64,000 nucleotides of DNA, taken from Marisediminitalea aggregata (lineage in GTDB: Bacteria > Pseudomonadota > Gammaproteobacteria > Enterobacterales > Alteromonadaceae). Below, piece after piece: positions 33,520 through 45,255 of this stretch. The position numbers and the translations under genes were made by a program. The notes under the pieces are model-generated. The model made no database searches and had not been told where the DNA came from. It was given only the letters and a program-made list of their open reading frames with translations. The stretch spans positions 558,001 to 622,000 of the forward strand of contig NZ_FQWD01000004.1 in NCBI RefSeq assembly GCF_900129565.1. Reading direction: 5' to 3'. Numbering within the stretch: position 1 is the stretch's first letter; the number at the start of each line of letters is the position of its first letter.

Positions 33520-35043
33520 ATGACGCGTCTCGCTAGCCCAAACCGCCACGCACAAGAGGTGTTGGCGTTTTTCGATAGCCAGTTGTTTATCGACGTTCAG
33601 TGCGCAGGGATTTTTCCCGACAGCAAAACATTTGCTGACGCTACGCCCAATCAGCCGCTTAACGCGATACTGTCAGCTTATGAACAGGAGCGTAACCAAA
33701 CGGACTTCTCTCTTGTCACGTTTGTGAATCGGTATTTTTCCATTCCTGAAGTGGTGGACGTGCGGTTTAACACCAATGAACCTTTGACGATTGGCGACTA
33801 CATAACGCGCATGTGGGATGTGTTAACGAAGCCGGCTGACATGGGTTCTGATTACAGCCTGTTGCCCTTACCCCACTCGTATATTGTGCCCGGAGGCCGT
33901 TTCAGAGAGGTTTATTACTGGGATACGTTTTTCTCTGCGCTTGGGTTAGCGCTCAGTAATAAAACTGACCTGGTACATGATCTGATCAGGAATTTTCTGG
34001 CTATCCAAGCCCAGGTGGGTTGTATCCCCAATGGCAACCGCCTGTACTATGCCACACGAAGTCAACCGCCCGTACTTGCCCTAATGTCACGGTTTGTGGA
34101 TACAGATGACGCTAGTCTGCAAGCGGCATTACAAGCCGGTTTAGAGCACGAGTATAAGTTCTGGATGCAACGACAGACAGACTCGTCGGGTGCAGCGTCG
34201 TTGCGGTCAGTACAGTTAGACGATGGTGTTACGCTGAACCGGTATTTTGATACCAGTGAAACGCCGCGACCAGAAAGTTACCGGGAAGACTGTCACCTTG
34301 CCGCTGCCCTGCCCGAGCAGCAGAAAGGCACGTTTTATCAACATATTCGCGCCGCCTGCGAATCTGGCTGGGATTTCAGTTCTCGCTGGCTGAAAGATCC
34401 ACAGAACCTATCCACAATCCGCACCTGCGACATTATTCCCGTTGATTTGAACTGTTTGTTGTATCTGCTCGAGCAAGCCCTGGCAGAACGGGCAACGGGT
34501 TCAGAAGCTGAAACGTACCGTCAGGCGGCGAATACCCGGGCGACAGCCATTCAGCACTACGGTTGGTCTGAGCAACAAGGCTATTTTCTGGATTACCATT
34601 TTCCGACAGCGCAACAGTCTGACGTTTTATCGCTGGCGGGGGTAATGCCGTTATTTGCGGGAATTGCCACGCAAGAGCAAGCTAAACGTGTTGCTGAGGT
34701 ATTGGAAACGCAATTCCTGCGCGAGGGTGGACTGGTTACCACACTACAGACCACCAGCCAGCAATGGGACTCCCCGAATGGGTGGGCCCCGCTGCAGTGG
34801 TTCGCCGTTAAAGGTTTAATGCGATATGGGTTTGACGATTTGGCACATAAAATTATGCAGCGTTGGAACGCACTTATTGCTAACCACTATTCGACCCACG
34901 GTGTTATTCTGGAAAAGTACAATGTGGAATCCCCCAACAGCGCTGTTGGTGGCGGTGAATACGAAGTTCAACTGGGATTCGGCTGGTCGAACGGTGTCTA
35001 TCAATCATTCGAGAGTTTATTGAATTCACCCACTAAAAAGTAA
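33520..35043 (+). CDS. treF: Cytoplasmic trehalase (GH37)
   Basis: 507 residues with no signal peptide, so TreF-like rather than the periplasmic TreA. Both GH37 signatures are present: PGGRFREVYYWDTFFSALGLA (about 125-145) and QWDSPNGWAPLQW (about 405-418). The catalytic acid/base aspartate is likely in SGWDFSSRW and the second catalytic glutamate in the C-terminal GGEYEVQLGFGWSNGVY. Hydrolyses trehalose to two glucose. Second gene of the transporter operon under LacI control; a terminator follows. Confidence 0.95.
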   Translation: MTRLASPNRHAQEVLAFFDSQLFIDVQCAGIFPDSKTFADATPNQPLNAILSAYEQERNQTDFSLVTFVNRYFSIPEVVDVRFNTNEPLTIGDYITRMWDVLTKPADMGSDYSLLPLPHSYIVPGGRFREVYYWDTFFSALGLALSNKTDLVHDLIRNFLAIQAQVGCIPNGNRLYYATRSQPPVLALMSRFVDTDDASLQAALQAGLEHEYKFWMQRQTDSSGAASLRSVQLDDGVTLNRYFDTSETPRPESYREDCHLAAALPEQQKGTFYQHIRAACESGWDFSSRWLKDPQNLSTIRTCDIIPVDLNCLLYLLEQALAERATGSEAETYRQAANTRATAIQHYGWSEQQGYFLDYHFPTAQQSDVLSLAGVMPLFAGIATQEQAKRVAEVLETQFLREGGLVTTLQTTSQQWDSPNGWAPLQWFAVKGLMRYGFDDLAHKIMQRWNALIANHYSTHGVILEKYNVESPNSAVGGGEYEVQLGFGWSNGVYQSFESLLNSPTKK

Positions 35044-35091
35044 ACGAAATGTAAACAAAATGTATTCACCAAAGAGCAAGAAACGCTTACT

Positions 35092-35119
35092 AAACCGGCT
35101 AAATGCCGGTTTTCTTTTT
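35092..35119 (+). terminator. Rho-independent terminator after trehalase
   Basis: AAACCGGC-TAAAT-GCCGGTTT is an 8-bp stem followed by TTCTTTTT. Confidence 0.85.
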
Positions 35120-35216
35120 GTTAAACAGAGCTAGAAAATAACCACAAAATAAACATAACAAACTGTTACATATACGTTTACTGTGTGATTTTATTTTTCC
35201 AATCAATTGAATCTGA

Positions 35217-37547
<2,331 letters not shown>

Positions 37548-37570
37548 CCTTCAGCGTATTCAAAACACAA

Positions 37571-37600
37571 AAGCGGCGCTTGATTATAGCGCCGCTTTTT
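37571..37600 (+). terminator. Rho-independent terminator of katG
   Basis: AAGCGGCGC and GCGCCGCTT (37571-37579, 37589-37597) form a perfect 9-bp stem with a 9-base loop, followed by a T run. Confidence 0.9.
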
Positions 37601-37640
37601 ATTTGCCTTCCTCTCGCAGATTTAAACCTGCGATTGTGTA

Positions 37641-37823
37641 TTACATCAAACCCGCGACTTCCAGAATTTGTCGCATTTGCCCCTCGGTGACCGAGCTTGG
37701 GCACACTCCTTTGCTGATAAGCTCATTACGCACATGAGCAGGATCACAGGGGGTGTCAATCTTGGCGCTACGCTGAACGTATCGCACCAATTGTTTTTGA
37801 AGTTGTCGGGTTAAACAAGACAT
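37641..37823 (-). CDS. Small protein of unknown function (60 aa)
   Basis: MSCLTRQLQKQLVRYVQRS start, basic N-terminal half, three cysteines (3, 26, 41), no membrane segment. An AGAGG ribosome site six bases before the ATG supports translation. It is convergent with katG and lies 50 bases from the structured repeat element at 37873-38139, which covers the likely promoter region. Not recognised; could be a small DNA-binding-like or stress protein. Existence as a gene is plausible rather than sure. Confidence 0.5.
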   Translation of the reverse strand: MSCLTRQLQKQLVRYVQRSAKIDTPCDPAHVRNELISKGVCPSSVTEGQMRQILEVAGLM

Positions 37824-37872
37824 ACATACCTCTACTTCTCTGTTTGCCTGTTGGTTTGTAGCGTTAGCTACC

Positions 37873-38139
37873 AGGGGCTGCTGACCTTTGCCGTATGTTT
37901 TTGCAGCGAGTTGTGCGTCATTTAGGCAAGGCAGAGTCCACGTAGTGTAGTTGCTCTACATAAGTGGACGATAACGCAGCATAAATGACGCACAAACGCT
38001 GCCCTTCGGGTTCGTCATAGAAGCGTTTTACTCTTTGTCACAGTCCTTTGACGTAGAATGACTATGCCTGTAGGCCTGTTTCGCGATTAAAACGCTTCTA
38101 TATAGAACAAAAATAATACAGCAAAGGTCAGCAGCCCCT
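37873..38139 (+). repeat. Structured MITE-like repeat element, copy A (267 bp)
   Basis: One of two near-identical copies in this window; the other is inverted at 62630-62896. Terminal inverted repeats of about 18-24 bp: AGGGGCTGCTGACCTTTGC at the left and its complement at the right. Inside are two perfect 14-bp inverted repeats: TTGTGCGTCATTTA (37911-37924) with its complement at 37982-37995, and ATAGAAGCGTTTTA (38017-38030) with its complement at 38088-38101. The first stem encloses a smaller hairpin GTCCAC...TGTAG-TTGCT-CTACA...GTGGAC. No transposase or coding frame; no clear target-site duplication. Occupies most of the 37824-38254 gap between two leftward genes. Confidence 0.85.
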
Positions 38140-38254
38140 TGTTAAAATCGTGCATAACCCGGACCAGAATATAAATGGCGTTATCTATTAATAACTTAAT
38201 AAAATTGCTTTTTCGCTGAGCGATACAGTTGTCAAAATTTCTGACATTGCCGTC

Positions 38255-38674
38255 TTAACCCAGCCATTGGTTGAGTACCACATGGGTTTTGATTTTGATG
38301 ATGTCGTCGATGGTATCAATATGCTCACGGATTTCGTGCAGACGTCGCATGGTATCGGCGCGAATGAGCACAATAAGATCACACTCCCCCGTTACGCCAT
38401 AGCACGAGACCACTTCAGGAATTGCCCTGAAATGCGGAACAACATCCGTGCAGCGGGCTCGTTTATGCTGAATTTCCAAATACGCTGCAACGCCTTCTTT
38501 CTGAGATTCAGATAGCATGACCTGATAGCCGCGAATGACATTGCTCGACTCCAGCTTTTTTATGCGCTCTGTCACCGCAGAGCGCGACAGGCCAACCTCG
38601 TCCGCTATCGCAGACACACTGGCTCGCGCATTCTGTCGCAACTGCGCAATAATCGCATGATCGAATTTATCCAT
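38255..38674 (-). CDS. Lrp/AsnC family transcriptional regulator
   Basis: 139 residues. N-terminal HTH (MDKFDHAIIAQLRQNARASVSAIADEVGLSRSAVTERIKKLESSNVIRGYQ) and C-terminal AsnC/RAM ligand domain (about 65-135; VSCYGVTGECDLIVLIRADTMRRLHEIREHIDTI). Divergent from the YjeH-like exporter at 38950, so it is likely to regulate that gene in response to an amino acid. Follows the structured repeat element, which lies downstream of it. Confidence 0.93.
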   Translation of the reverse strand: MDKFDHAIIAQLRQNARASVSAIADEVGLSRSAVTERIKKLESSNVIRGYQVMLSESQKEGVAAYLEIQHKRARCTDVVPHFRAIPEVVSCYGVTGECDLIVLIRADTMRRLHEIREHIDTIDDIIKIKTHVVLNQWLG

Positions 38675-38895
38675 TGTTATTTATTCCTGCATATTGCGGG
38701 TAAAAACCTTGTTTACCGGCAAAGTGACGGTACCAACCCACTGAATGCCTGTAAATTAAGCCATATTGAAATAGGAAAACGCAGTATATTACGCAATAGG
38801 CGTTTGCACAGACTTTTCTCGGTTTATTCAGGTCGCGTAGCTATCCCAAAAGAGAATATTAAATTTATTAAAGACGATTCAGTTAGTTAAGTTTT

Positions 38896-38911
38896 CTCTG
38901 GCTAGCCAGAG
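38896..38911. promoter_or_regulatory. Palindrome CTCTGGCTAGCCAGAG upstream of amino-acid exporter
   Basis: Perfect 16-bp palindrome about 40 bases before the exporter ATG, followed by ATTATTTTTTCG. It could be an Lrp-family operator, or as RNA a short hairpin followed by a T-run (attenuator-like). I cannot distinguish the two by eye. Confidence 0.4.
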
Positions 38912-38949
38912 TCAGACATTATTTTTTCGTTTTCAGGACTTTTCAGAGC

Positions 38950-40206
38950 ATGACACAACACAGTGCACACAAAATCGGACGTTGGCAGGGAGCCGGCCTA
39001 CTCACCACCACTTTGTTGGGAACCAGTGTATTTATCCTGCCACAAATGACCATAGAAACAGCTGGCAACTGGGCCATGTTAAGCTGGATATTGCTCACCC
39101 TAGCCATTTTGCCGGTGGCTATGGTGTTTGCCAAACTGTCATCGTCTTACCCTCATGCCGGTGGACCAGCATACTTTGTAGAGAAAGCATTCGGAAAATC
39201 GGCAGGCCGCACGATCGGGCTACTGTTTTTGTTTGTGGTGCCCATAGGCGCCCCCGCAGCAATCATAATGACTTACTGGTTTATAGAAACCTTATTTGGC
39301 CTGTCTGCAGACTGGGCATTACCTGTTCAGCTCAGCATCATCGGATTACTATTTTTACTCAACTATCGCGGTATACAGTTCTCTGCGACATTGCAGCTCA
39401 TGCTTACTCTGGTCATCACGCTCGTTGTAACCGCCATGGTGGCAGGGCAGTCGACGGCGTCAACACCTGAAATATCGATATCGACCGGCACCTTTGCTAT
39501 CACCCCGGTGTTAGGTGCCATGGGCATAGCCTTTTGGAGTTTCCTGGGAATCGAAGCGATCTCGCATCTGGCCGATGACTTTCAGAATCCCAAGCGCGAT
39601 CTGGTCCCGGCCATTATGACCGGTACCCTACTGGTTGGGTTAATTTATCTGGGTTGCACCTATCTGTTAATCGATACACCAGTATCAGACACCCTGAGCA
39701 TGGTCACCGTGTTTGATCAGCAATTCTCAGCAGGGGGCGCTTATATTATTGGCGCACTTGGTGTTGCGGGTGGTCTGGCTACCGTAAACGTGTACACCGC
39801 CAGCCTGTCACGTCTGATCTGGAGCCTGAGTAATGACAATGTACTTCCTGGTTATTTCCAGGCACTCAATGGGCATCAGGTACCACAACGGGCACTGCAG
39901 TGTATTTTGATCGTAATGACGGCCACCCTGTTCATCACTCACTATGGCAAGCACGACCTTGAGGATCTGATTGGCTGGGTAAATGGCGTATTTGTGCTTA
40001 TCTATCTTGCGAGTATGCTGGCTGCTGTGCGTTTACTGTCGGCCCGTCACAGACCTTTGGTCGTGCTGAGCTGTTTATTCTGCGCCACCATAGCGGTCGG
40101 ATTAGGTACCAAAATGCTTTACGCGCTGGGCTTATTCACCGTGTTTGCACCACTACTGTGGTACCAACAGCGATACATTTTGCCCCGAATAAAGCGCAGT
40201 GCTTAA
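38950..40206 (+). CDS. yjeH: Amino acid exporter YjeH-like (APC superfamily)
   Basis: 418-residue APC-superfamily transporter with about 12 membrane segments. The N terminus GRWQGAGLLTTTLLGTSVFILPQ matches the start of YjeH, and internal blocks SSYPHAGGPAYFVEKAFGKSAGR, MGIAFWSFLGIEAISHLADDFQNPKRDLVPAIMTG and TVNVYTASLSRLIWS are YjeH-like. E. coli YjeH exports methionine and branched-chain amino acids. Divergently transcribed from the Lrp-type regulator, matching the common exporter/regulator arrangement. Confidence 0.85.
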   Translation: MTQHSAHKIGRWQGAGLLTTTLLGTSVFILPQMTIETAGNWAMLSWILLTLAILPVAMVFAKLSSSYPHAGGPAYFVEKAFGKSAGRTIGLLFLFVVPIGAPAAIIMTYWFIETLFGLSADWALPVQLSIIGLLFLLNYRGIQFSATLQLMLTLVITLVVTAMVAGQSTASTPEISISTGTFAITPVLGAMGIAFWSFLGIEAISHLADDFQNPKRDLVPAIMTGTLLVGLIYLGCTYLLIDTPVSDTLSMVTVFDQQFSAGGAYIIGALGVAGGLATVNVYTASLSRLIWSLSNDNVLPGYFQALNGHQVPQRALQCILIVMTATLFITHYGKHDLEDLIGWVNGVFVLIYLASMLAAVRLLSARHRPLVVLSCLFCATIAVGLGTKMLYALGLFTVFAPLLWYQQRYILPRIKRSA

Positions 40207-40228
40207 GACCAGCTATGGTTTGAGGCCA

Positions 40229-40867
40229 TCAATTACCGATGGCCGATAGCGCATCAATATTGCCGCTGGTGATCGCTGGCAGCGCTTCAGTGATAGTTTC
40301 AATTGGCCAGTCCCACCAGCACAGACTTTCCAGCCTGGCTATCGTTGCGTCGTCAAAGCGCATTTTTAACACCTTAGCAGGGTTACCTGCCACCACGGCG
40401 TAGGCTGGCACATCTTTTGTGACGACTGATTTAGACGCAACGATTGCACCGTTTCCAATGGTTACACCGGGCATAATAGTCGCGTCATAGCCAATCCAGA
40501 CATCATTTCCAACCCTGGTATCACCTTTATAGGGCAGGTCTCCCGGCTGAGGTGCAGCCGTTTCCCAGCCATTGCCGAAAATATAGAACGGGTAGGTACT
40601 CACCCCATTTAACGGGTGATTAGCACCATTCATGATAAAGGTGACCTTATTGGCAAGGGCACAAAACTTTCCAATGATTAGCTTGTCGCCTATAAAATCA
40701 AAATGGTAGAGCACGTTTTTTTCGAAATCCCGCGCCAGCTCGGGATCGTCAACATAGGTGTATTCTCCCACCATTATATTGGGTGAAGTAATAATGTTCT
40801 TCAGAAAGGTGACCTGTTTGGCTGCCGGGATCGGCGCAACTTCATGGGGATTAGGGCCCGTTGTCAT
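40229..40867 (-). CDS. Vat-like xenobiotic O-acetyltransferase (hexapeptide-repeat)
   Basis: 212 residues of the left-handed beta-helix acetyltransferase family. Very close to streptogramin A acetyltransferases: ILVGEYxYxD-type start ([12 protein letters not shown]), [37 protein letters not shown] containing the catalytic histidine, then [50 protein letters not shown] with hexapeptide repeats, and a C-terminal WWDWP motif. Family enzymes acetylate streptogramin A or chloramphenicol. A strong AGGAGGAAG ribosome site precedes the ATG. It lies 36 bp downstream of a LysR gene on the same strand. Whether it confers resistance cannot be told from sequence. Confidence 0.85.
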   Translation of the reverse strand: MTTGPNPHEVAPIPAAKQVTFLKNIITSPNIMVGEYTYVDDPELARDFEKNVLYHFDFIGDKLIIGKFCALANKVTFIMNGANHPLNGVSTYPFYIFGNGWETAAPQPGDLPYKGDTRVGNDVWIGYDATIMPGVTIGNGAIVASKSVVTKDVPAYAVVAGNPAKVLKMRFDDATIARLESLCWWDWPIETITEALPAITSGNIDALSAIGN

Positions 40868-40903
40868 AATGCTTCCTCCTTGTTACAGGAAGCAAGCCAT
40901 GAC

Positions 40904-41938
40904 TTAATCGTAAGCCCTCAGCGTTGCTTCCAAGCTACCTGGTGCGCTGGTTGAAGATGATAAGCTGCGGACATCAGCATGCTTGAGCTGGCCCACAAAT
41001 TTACCCCGCCAGTGACCGGCCTGCTGCTCAGTAGCCGTCACTTCCTGGATAATCGCAATCATCTTCACAATCGCGTCAGTTAACGCAAAGTTACTGTTAG
41101 TAGCGGCAATGACCTGTCGTTTCATTTCCGGCTGGGTAATTTTCAGCGATTTAACTACCTTACTGTCCTCCAGATGATACATCGCAGAAGACGGCAGAAT
41201 CATTAACCCTTCGCCCTGTATGACCTGGCGAAGTCCGGTCATTAGCTGACCCGAATAGGCTTTATCGTGTTTTAATGCTACGCCGGTTTCACGCTCGTAC
41301 TTGTCGATTAGTCGCCCCAGCGCATCCTTGGTACCTGGCGTAAGTAATTCGTACTGACTCAGTTCCCAAAAGTGAATCGTCTCTCTGGTTTTTAGCGAGG
41401 TGTAATTGTCGGATGCCTCATTAACGCCTACCACCAGATACATGAATTCTTCAATCAGTGGGTATACCGTCATAAACCTCGGCTCGACTTCTTGTTCGTA
41501 AGTCAGCGCGATATCAACCTGATTGCTTTGCAACCACTCCTTTACCGCGTAGGACGGGCCGGTACTGATCTCCAGTTTTAACTGCGGATACCAACGTGTT
41601 ACCTGTGCTATCAGCGACATTGACAACACATTACCTATGGACGGCAGCATACCAACCCGTACTTTACCCTGCTGTACAGCGGCGAGTTGCTGCAACTCCA
41701 TCTTGGCGTTGTTTATGTCATCAATGAGTTTTCTGGCGTGCTTCTCGAACAATTTCCCTGCGGCAGTCAGACTCACGCCTTTGAAACTGCGCTCGAAGAG
41801 TGCACTGCCCATCTCTCGCTCTAAATTAGCTAACTGCTGACTAATAGCAGGCTGGGCAATGTCCAGCTCTCTTGCTGCAGCGGCAATACTTCCTTTTTGC
41901 ACGGTGACCAGAAAATACTGTAGCTGTTTAGAATTCAT
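40904..41938 (-). CDS. LysR family transcriptional regulator
   Basis: 344 residues if started at MNSKQLQYFLVTVQKGS (41938), which aligns with LysR starts; an in-frame ATG at 41968 and a longer frame to 42022 have no ribosome site. HTH about 1-60 (SIAAAARELDIAQPAISQQLANLEREMGSALFERSFKGVSLTAAG), effector domain about 90-300. A long C-terminal tail (about 40 residues beyond the usual end, QAGHWRGKF...APGSLEATLRAYD) is unusual. Upstream of the Vat-like gene on the same strand and divergent from the large TonB receptor. Confidence 0.88.
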   Translation of the reverse strand: MNSKQLQYFLVTVQKGSIAAAARELDIAQPAISQQLANLEREMGSALFERSFKGVSLTAAGKLFEKHARKLIDDINNAKMELQQLAAVQQGKVRVGMLPSIGNVLSMSLIAQVTRWYPQLKLEISTGPSYAVKEWLQSNQVDIALTYEQEVEPRFMTVYPLIEEFMYLVVGVNEASDNYTSLKTRETIHFWELSQYELLTPGTKDALGRLIDKYERETGVALKHDKAYSGQLMTGLRQVIQGEGLMILPSSAMYHLEDSKVVKSLKITQPEMKRQVIAATNSNFALTDAIVKMIAIIQEVTATEQQAGHWRGKFVGQLKHADVRSLSSSTSAPGSLEATLRAYD

Positions 41939-42348
41939 GCTCGATAACAACTCTTCAAGTGTAACCATTCGTTTTAGTATGCGAAATAATCGATTTGTAA
42001 CAAACCTTTTAAAAATCAACATACCAGGCTTTTTCCATTCTAATTCAGCAAGTTACATGCCACCAACTGGTCAGGTTTCGGTGCCTGTTTGTTAAATTAT
42101 TGTGTCGAATGTATTTATTATAAAATATTTTATTGTACCAACCAGCCTCTAAACCCATGATTTAATTGAGCTTAATTCAGGGCTCAATATTTTAGTTATA
42201 ACCCTCAATATTCTTTTTTCTTCCGTTCTACCGTGCTCTTTTTTTAGTCTCATTACAGACGATGGCGCGTGTTGTCGTCCTCACTAAGCTCAATAAATGT
42301 TTAAGTTTGGTGCTTACGCGTACCATTTTGGGGCAATTTTAGCCATCT

Positions 42349-42362
42349 GCGTGATTTCACGC
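42349..42362. promoter_or_regulatory. Palindrome GCGTGATTTCACGC upstream of TonB receptor
   Basis: Perfect inverted repeat (6-bp arms, TT centre) 54 bases before the receptor ATG at 42416. The 41939-42348 remainder of the gap is AT-rich promoter DNA with no gene that I can support. The palindrome could be an operator for a regulator of the receptor, permease and aminotransferase cluster. Confidence 0.4.
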
Positions 42363-42415
42363 TCTGCGCGCATGCACCTAAAAAGATCATAGCTATATGG
42401 CAATTTAGGGAACAC

Positions 42416-45082
42416 ATGATGAAACTCAATAAATTAAATGCAGCAGTGCTGGCAGGTCTTGCCGGTTACTCGCTATCAATGACAGTGGCTACCTCTGCAA
42501 TGGCAGAAGAAGCCGCTGAAGAAAACGTTGAAAAAATTGCGGTTGTTGGTGCGCGTGGTGCTCCTCGTTCCGTAACCAGCTCGCCAGTACCGGTAGACGT
42601 ACTGACCGCCGATGACATTAACGGCGTGGCCTCATCTGATATGAACGACATCATGATGACGTTGGTTCCCTCTTATACCCTGAGCCGTCAGCCAATTTCT
42701 GATGGTGGTACTTTCATTCGTCCAGCATCACTGCGTGGCCTGCCTACAGACAAAACATTGGTGTTGGTAAACGGTAAACGCCGTCACCGTGCTGCATTAG
42801 TTCAAATCGGTGGTTCTGGTACTCAGGGTCCTGACCTTGCAACCATTCCTGCAGCTGCACTAGGCAGTGTAGAAGTACTACGTGACGGCGCGGCCGCACA
42901 GTACGGTTCAGATGCTATCGCTGGGGTAATTAACTTCCAGCTTAAAAATAACGCTGAAGGCGGCTCAGTGTCTTTAGATGCAGGTCAGTATTATGAAGGC
43001 GACGGTCAACAGTACACTATCAGCGGTAACAAAGGTTTCTCACTGGGTGATGACGGTTTCCTAAGCATCTCTGCAGAAGTTACTGATTCAGAAGCGACAT
43101 ACCGCGGCGAGCAATACTGTGAAAGCTGGTTCTGTGTAGACGATCAATCAGCTGAATATATTGCAAATGCGGAAGAACAAGGTCGCTCTGTACACGGCAC
43201 TGACGGTGAAGTACAGCCTTGGGGTCAACCAAACTACAGCGGCGCGAAGGTATTCATGAATGCGGGCTATGCACTGTCTGGCGACATGGAACTATACAGC
43301 TTCGCGAACTACTCCGAAAGTGAAGGTGATGGTTCATTCTTCTACCGTTACCCTGGCAACGGTACTATCGAAGATCTGCGTGAAATCGACGGCACAATCT
43401 ACTCTCCGCTTGAAAAATTCCCAGGTGGTTTTACGCCTCGATTCTTTGGTGACATCACTGACTACTCATTTGCTGCTGGCCTGAAAGGTATGACTGGCTC
43501 GTTGGGTTACGACATCAGCGGTCGTTACGGCTACAACGAAATCTCCTACACCCTGGCCAATACTATCAACCCATCAATGGGCAGTGCGTCTCCCACTAAA
43601 TTCCACCCCGGAGACCTGAGCAACGACGAATTGCAATTCCAGGCTGACTTCACCTATGACCTTGCTGAATACGTGTTCGCATTTGGTTTGAGCTACATGG
43701 AAGAGTCTTACGAGATCTCTCAGGGTGACGAAGCCTCTTATGCCGTTGGTCCTCACTCAATCCCTGATCCATACGGTTTGTGTTCTCGCGTTGACAACGG
43801 TTTTGGACTGGCAACTGATGAGCAAGTTGCTACGGCAATTGCAAATGGGTTGAATTGTGCGAACTACACCTCAGCTACCGATGAGAATGGTAATCCTGTT
43901 GATGGTTTCGACGGTATAGACCCTGTATTCACGGCCGTAGGCGTAGGTTCCAACGGTTTCCCAGGTTATTCAGACGAGTTCATTGGCACTTACGAGCGTG
44001 ACTCTTACGCGGTATACGGTGATATCTCTGGTGATATAACTGACGCATTGTTTGCACAAGCTGCGATCCGTTACGAAGACTACTCTGATTTTGGTTCTGA
44101 AGTGGTTTACAAAATTGCGGGTATTTACCAGCTGACTGACGAAGTTGCACTGCGTTCTTCATATGGTACTGGTTTCCGCGCTCCTACTCCTGGTCAGCAA
44201 GGTACTACAAATGTTTCTACACGTTTACCAAATGGCTTCCCGGTTGCGACCGGTTTATTCCCGGCGAACAGTGTAGTAGCACAGGCATTAGGAGCTGAGA
44301 TTCTTAAGCCAGAAACATCAACTAACTTTACCTTTGGTTTAACCGCAGAATTAGACAGCTTAACCCTGACTGTAGATTACTATCACATTCTGCTGGAAGA
44401 CCGTGTTAACGCGATTTCAACTTTGGATGTTTCCACGACTGTAGTGACAGACCCTGACGCTGATGGATACGGCGCATACCAAAATTATTTGGCGCTTGAT
44501 GCTGCTGGCGTAGTCGGTGCTAACACTATCGGTGGCGTATTCTTCTTCCAAAACGCGTTTGATACCGTTACTGAAGGCTTGGATGTTGTTGCCACTTACA
44601 GCATGGAGTCTGATATGGGTGACACCATGATCACCGCATCATTTAACTACGGTACCAACGAGTTTGATGGCGACCCAGGTGACTTATTCAATCTGGAAGA
44701 CCGCTTTGACTTTGAAAACGGCACTCCGAGTACACGTGGTGTAGTTTCTGTTAAACATTCAATGGACGACTTTAGCGTTACCGCCCGTTTGAGTTACTAC
44801 GGTTCTTACGAGAACTCAAATGGCATCGAGACAAATGAAGCCGGCGAGCCTATCGGTGTAGCACAGATTCAGGAGTTCGATCCTGAGTACATGTTCGATC
44901 TGGAAGGTACCTACTTCATCAATGAAACACTGTCAGTGTCTTTGGGTGCGCGTAACCTGTTCGACAACTACCCTGACCCAGGCACCATTGGCGAAACCTG
45001 CTGTGGCCGTATCTACCGCTCAGACTCTATTGTTGACTGGCAAGGTGGTTACTACTACATGAAGCTGAACGCATCGTTCTAA
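42416..45082 (+). CDS. TonB-dependent receptor
   Basis: 888 residues with a signal peptide ending at SAMA (about 30). TonB box region EKIAVVGARGAPRSV, plug domain about 50-180 (SLRGLPTDKTLVLVNGKRRHRAALV and GSVEVLRDGAAAQYGSDAIAGVINF), then a large barrel ending YYYMKLNASF. Two cysteines in a late loop (GETCCGRIYR) are typical for this subclass. Ribosome site TAGGGAACAC. First gene of a probable set with the TauE-like permease and the exported aminotransferase. Substrate unknown; an amino acid or amine-containing compound fits the partners. Confidence 0.92.
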   Translation: MMKLNKLNAAVLAGLAGYSLSMTVATSAMAEEAAEENVEKIAVVGARGAPRSVTSSPVPVDVLTADDINGVASSDMNDIMMTLVPSYTLSRQPISDGGTFIRPASLRGLPTDKTLVLVNGKRRHRAALVQIGGSGTQGPDLATIPAAALGSVEVLRDGAAAQYGSDAIAGVINFQLKNNAEGGSVSLDAGQYYEGDGQQYTISGNKGFSLGDDGFLSISAEVTDSEATYRGEQYCESWFCVDDQSAEYIANAEEQGRSVHGTDGEVQPWGQPNYSGAKVFMNAGYALSGDMELYSFANYSESEGDGSFFYRYPGNGTIEDLREIDGTIYSPLEKFPGGFTPRFFGDITDYSFAAGLKGMTGSLGYDISGRYGYNEISYTLANTINPSMGSASPTKFHPGDLSNDELQFQADFTYDLAEYVFAFGLSYMEESYEISQGDEASYAVGPHSIPDPYGLCSRVDNGFGLATDEQVATAIANGLNCANYTSATDENGNPVDGFDGIDPVFTAVGVGSNGFPGYSDEFIGTYERDSYAVYGDISGDITDALFAQAAIRYEDYSDFGSEVVYKIAGIYQLTDEVALRSSYGTGFRAPTPGQQGTTNVSTRLPNGFPVATGLFPANSVVAQALGAEILKPETSTNFTFGLTAELDSLTLTVDYYHILLEDRVNAISTLDVSTTVVTDPDADGYGAYQNYLALDAAGVVGANTIGGVFFFQNAFDTVTEGLDVVATYSMESDMGDTMITASFNYGTNEFDGDPGDLFNLEDRFDFENGTPSTRGVVSVKHSMDDFSVTARLSYYGSYENSNGIETNEAGEPIGVAQIQEFDPEYMFDLEGTYFINETLSVSLGARNLFDNYPDPGTIGETCCGRIYRSDSIVDWQGGYYYMKLNASF

Positions 45083-45115
45083 AGGTGGGGATCATTTCTG
45101 AGATCTAACCCGACA

Positions 45116-45139
45116 ACGACCAGCCGCAAGGCTGGTCGT
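45116..45139 (+). terminator. Hairpin between TonB receptor and permease genes
   Basis: ACGACCAGCC-GCAA-GGCTGGTCGT is a perfect 10-bp stem with a GCAA tetraloop 33 bases after the stop; no strong T run. It may be a partial terminator or mRNA-stabilising element. Confidence 0.6.
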
Positions 45140-45255
45140 CTGTATCATGTCACTCATCGCGATCCACGCGACAAAATGCACAAAAAATTATACTTTCTAC
45201 TTTATAAATATTACAAAAAAACGAATTTTTATTTAACAAGTGGAGCACTGTTGTT

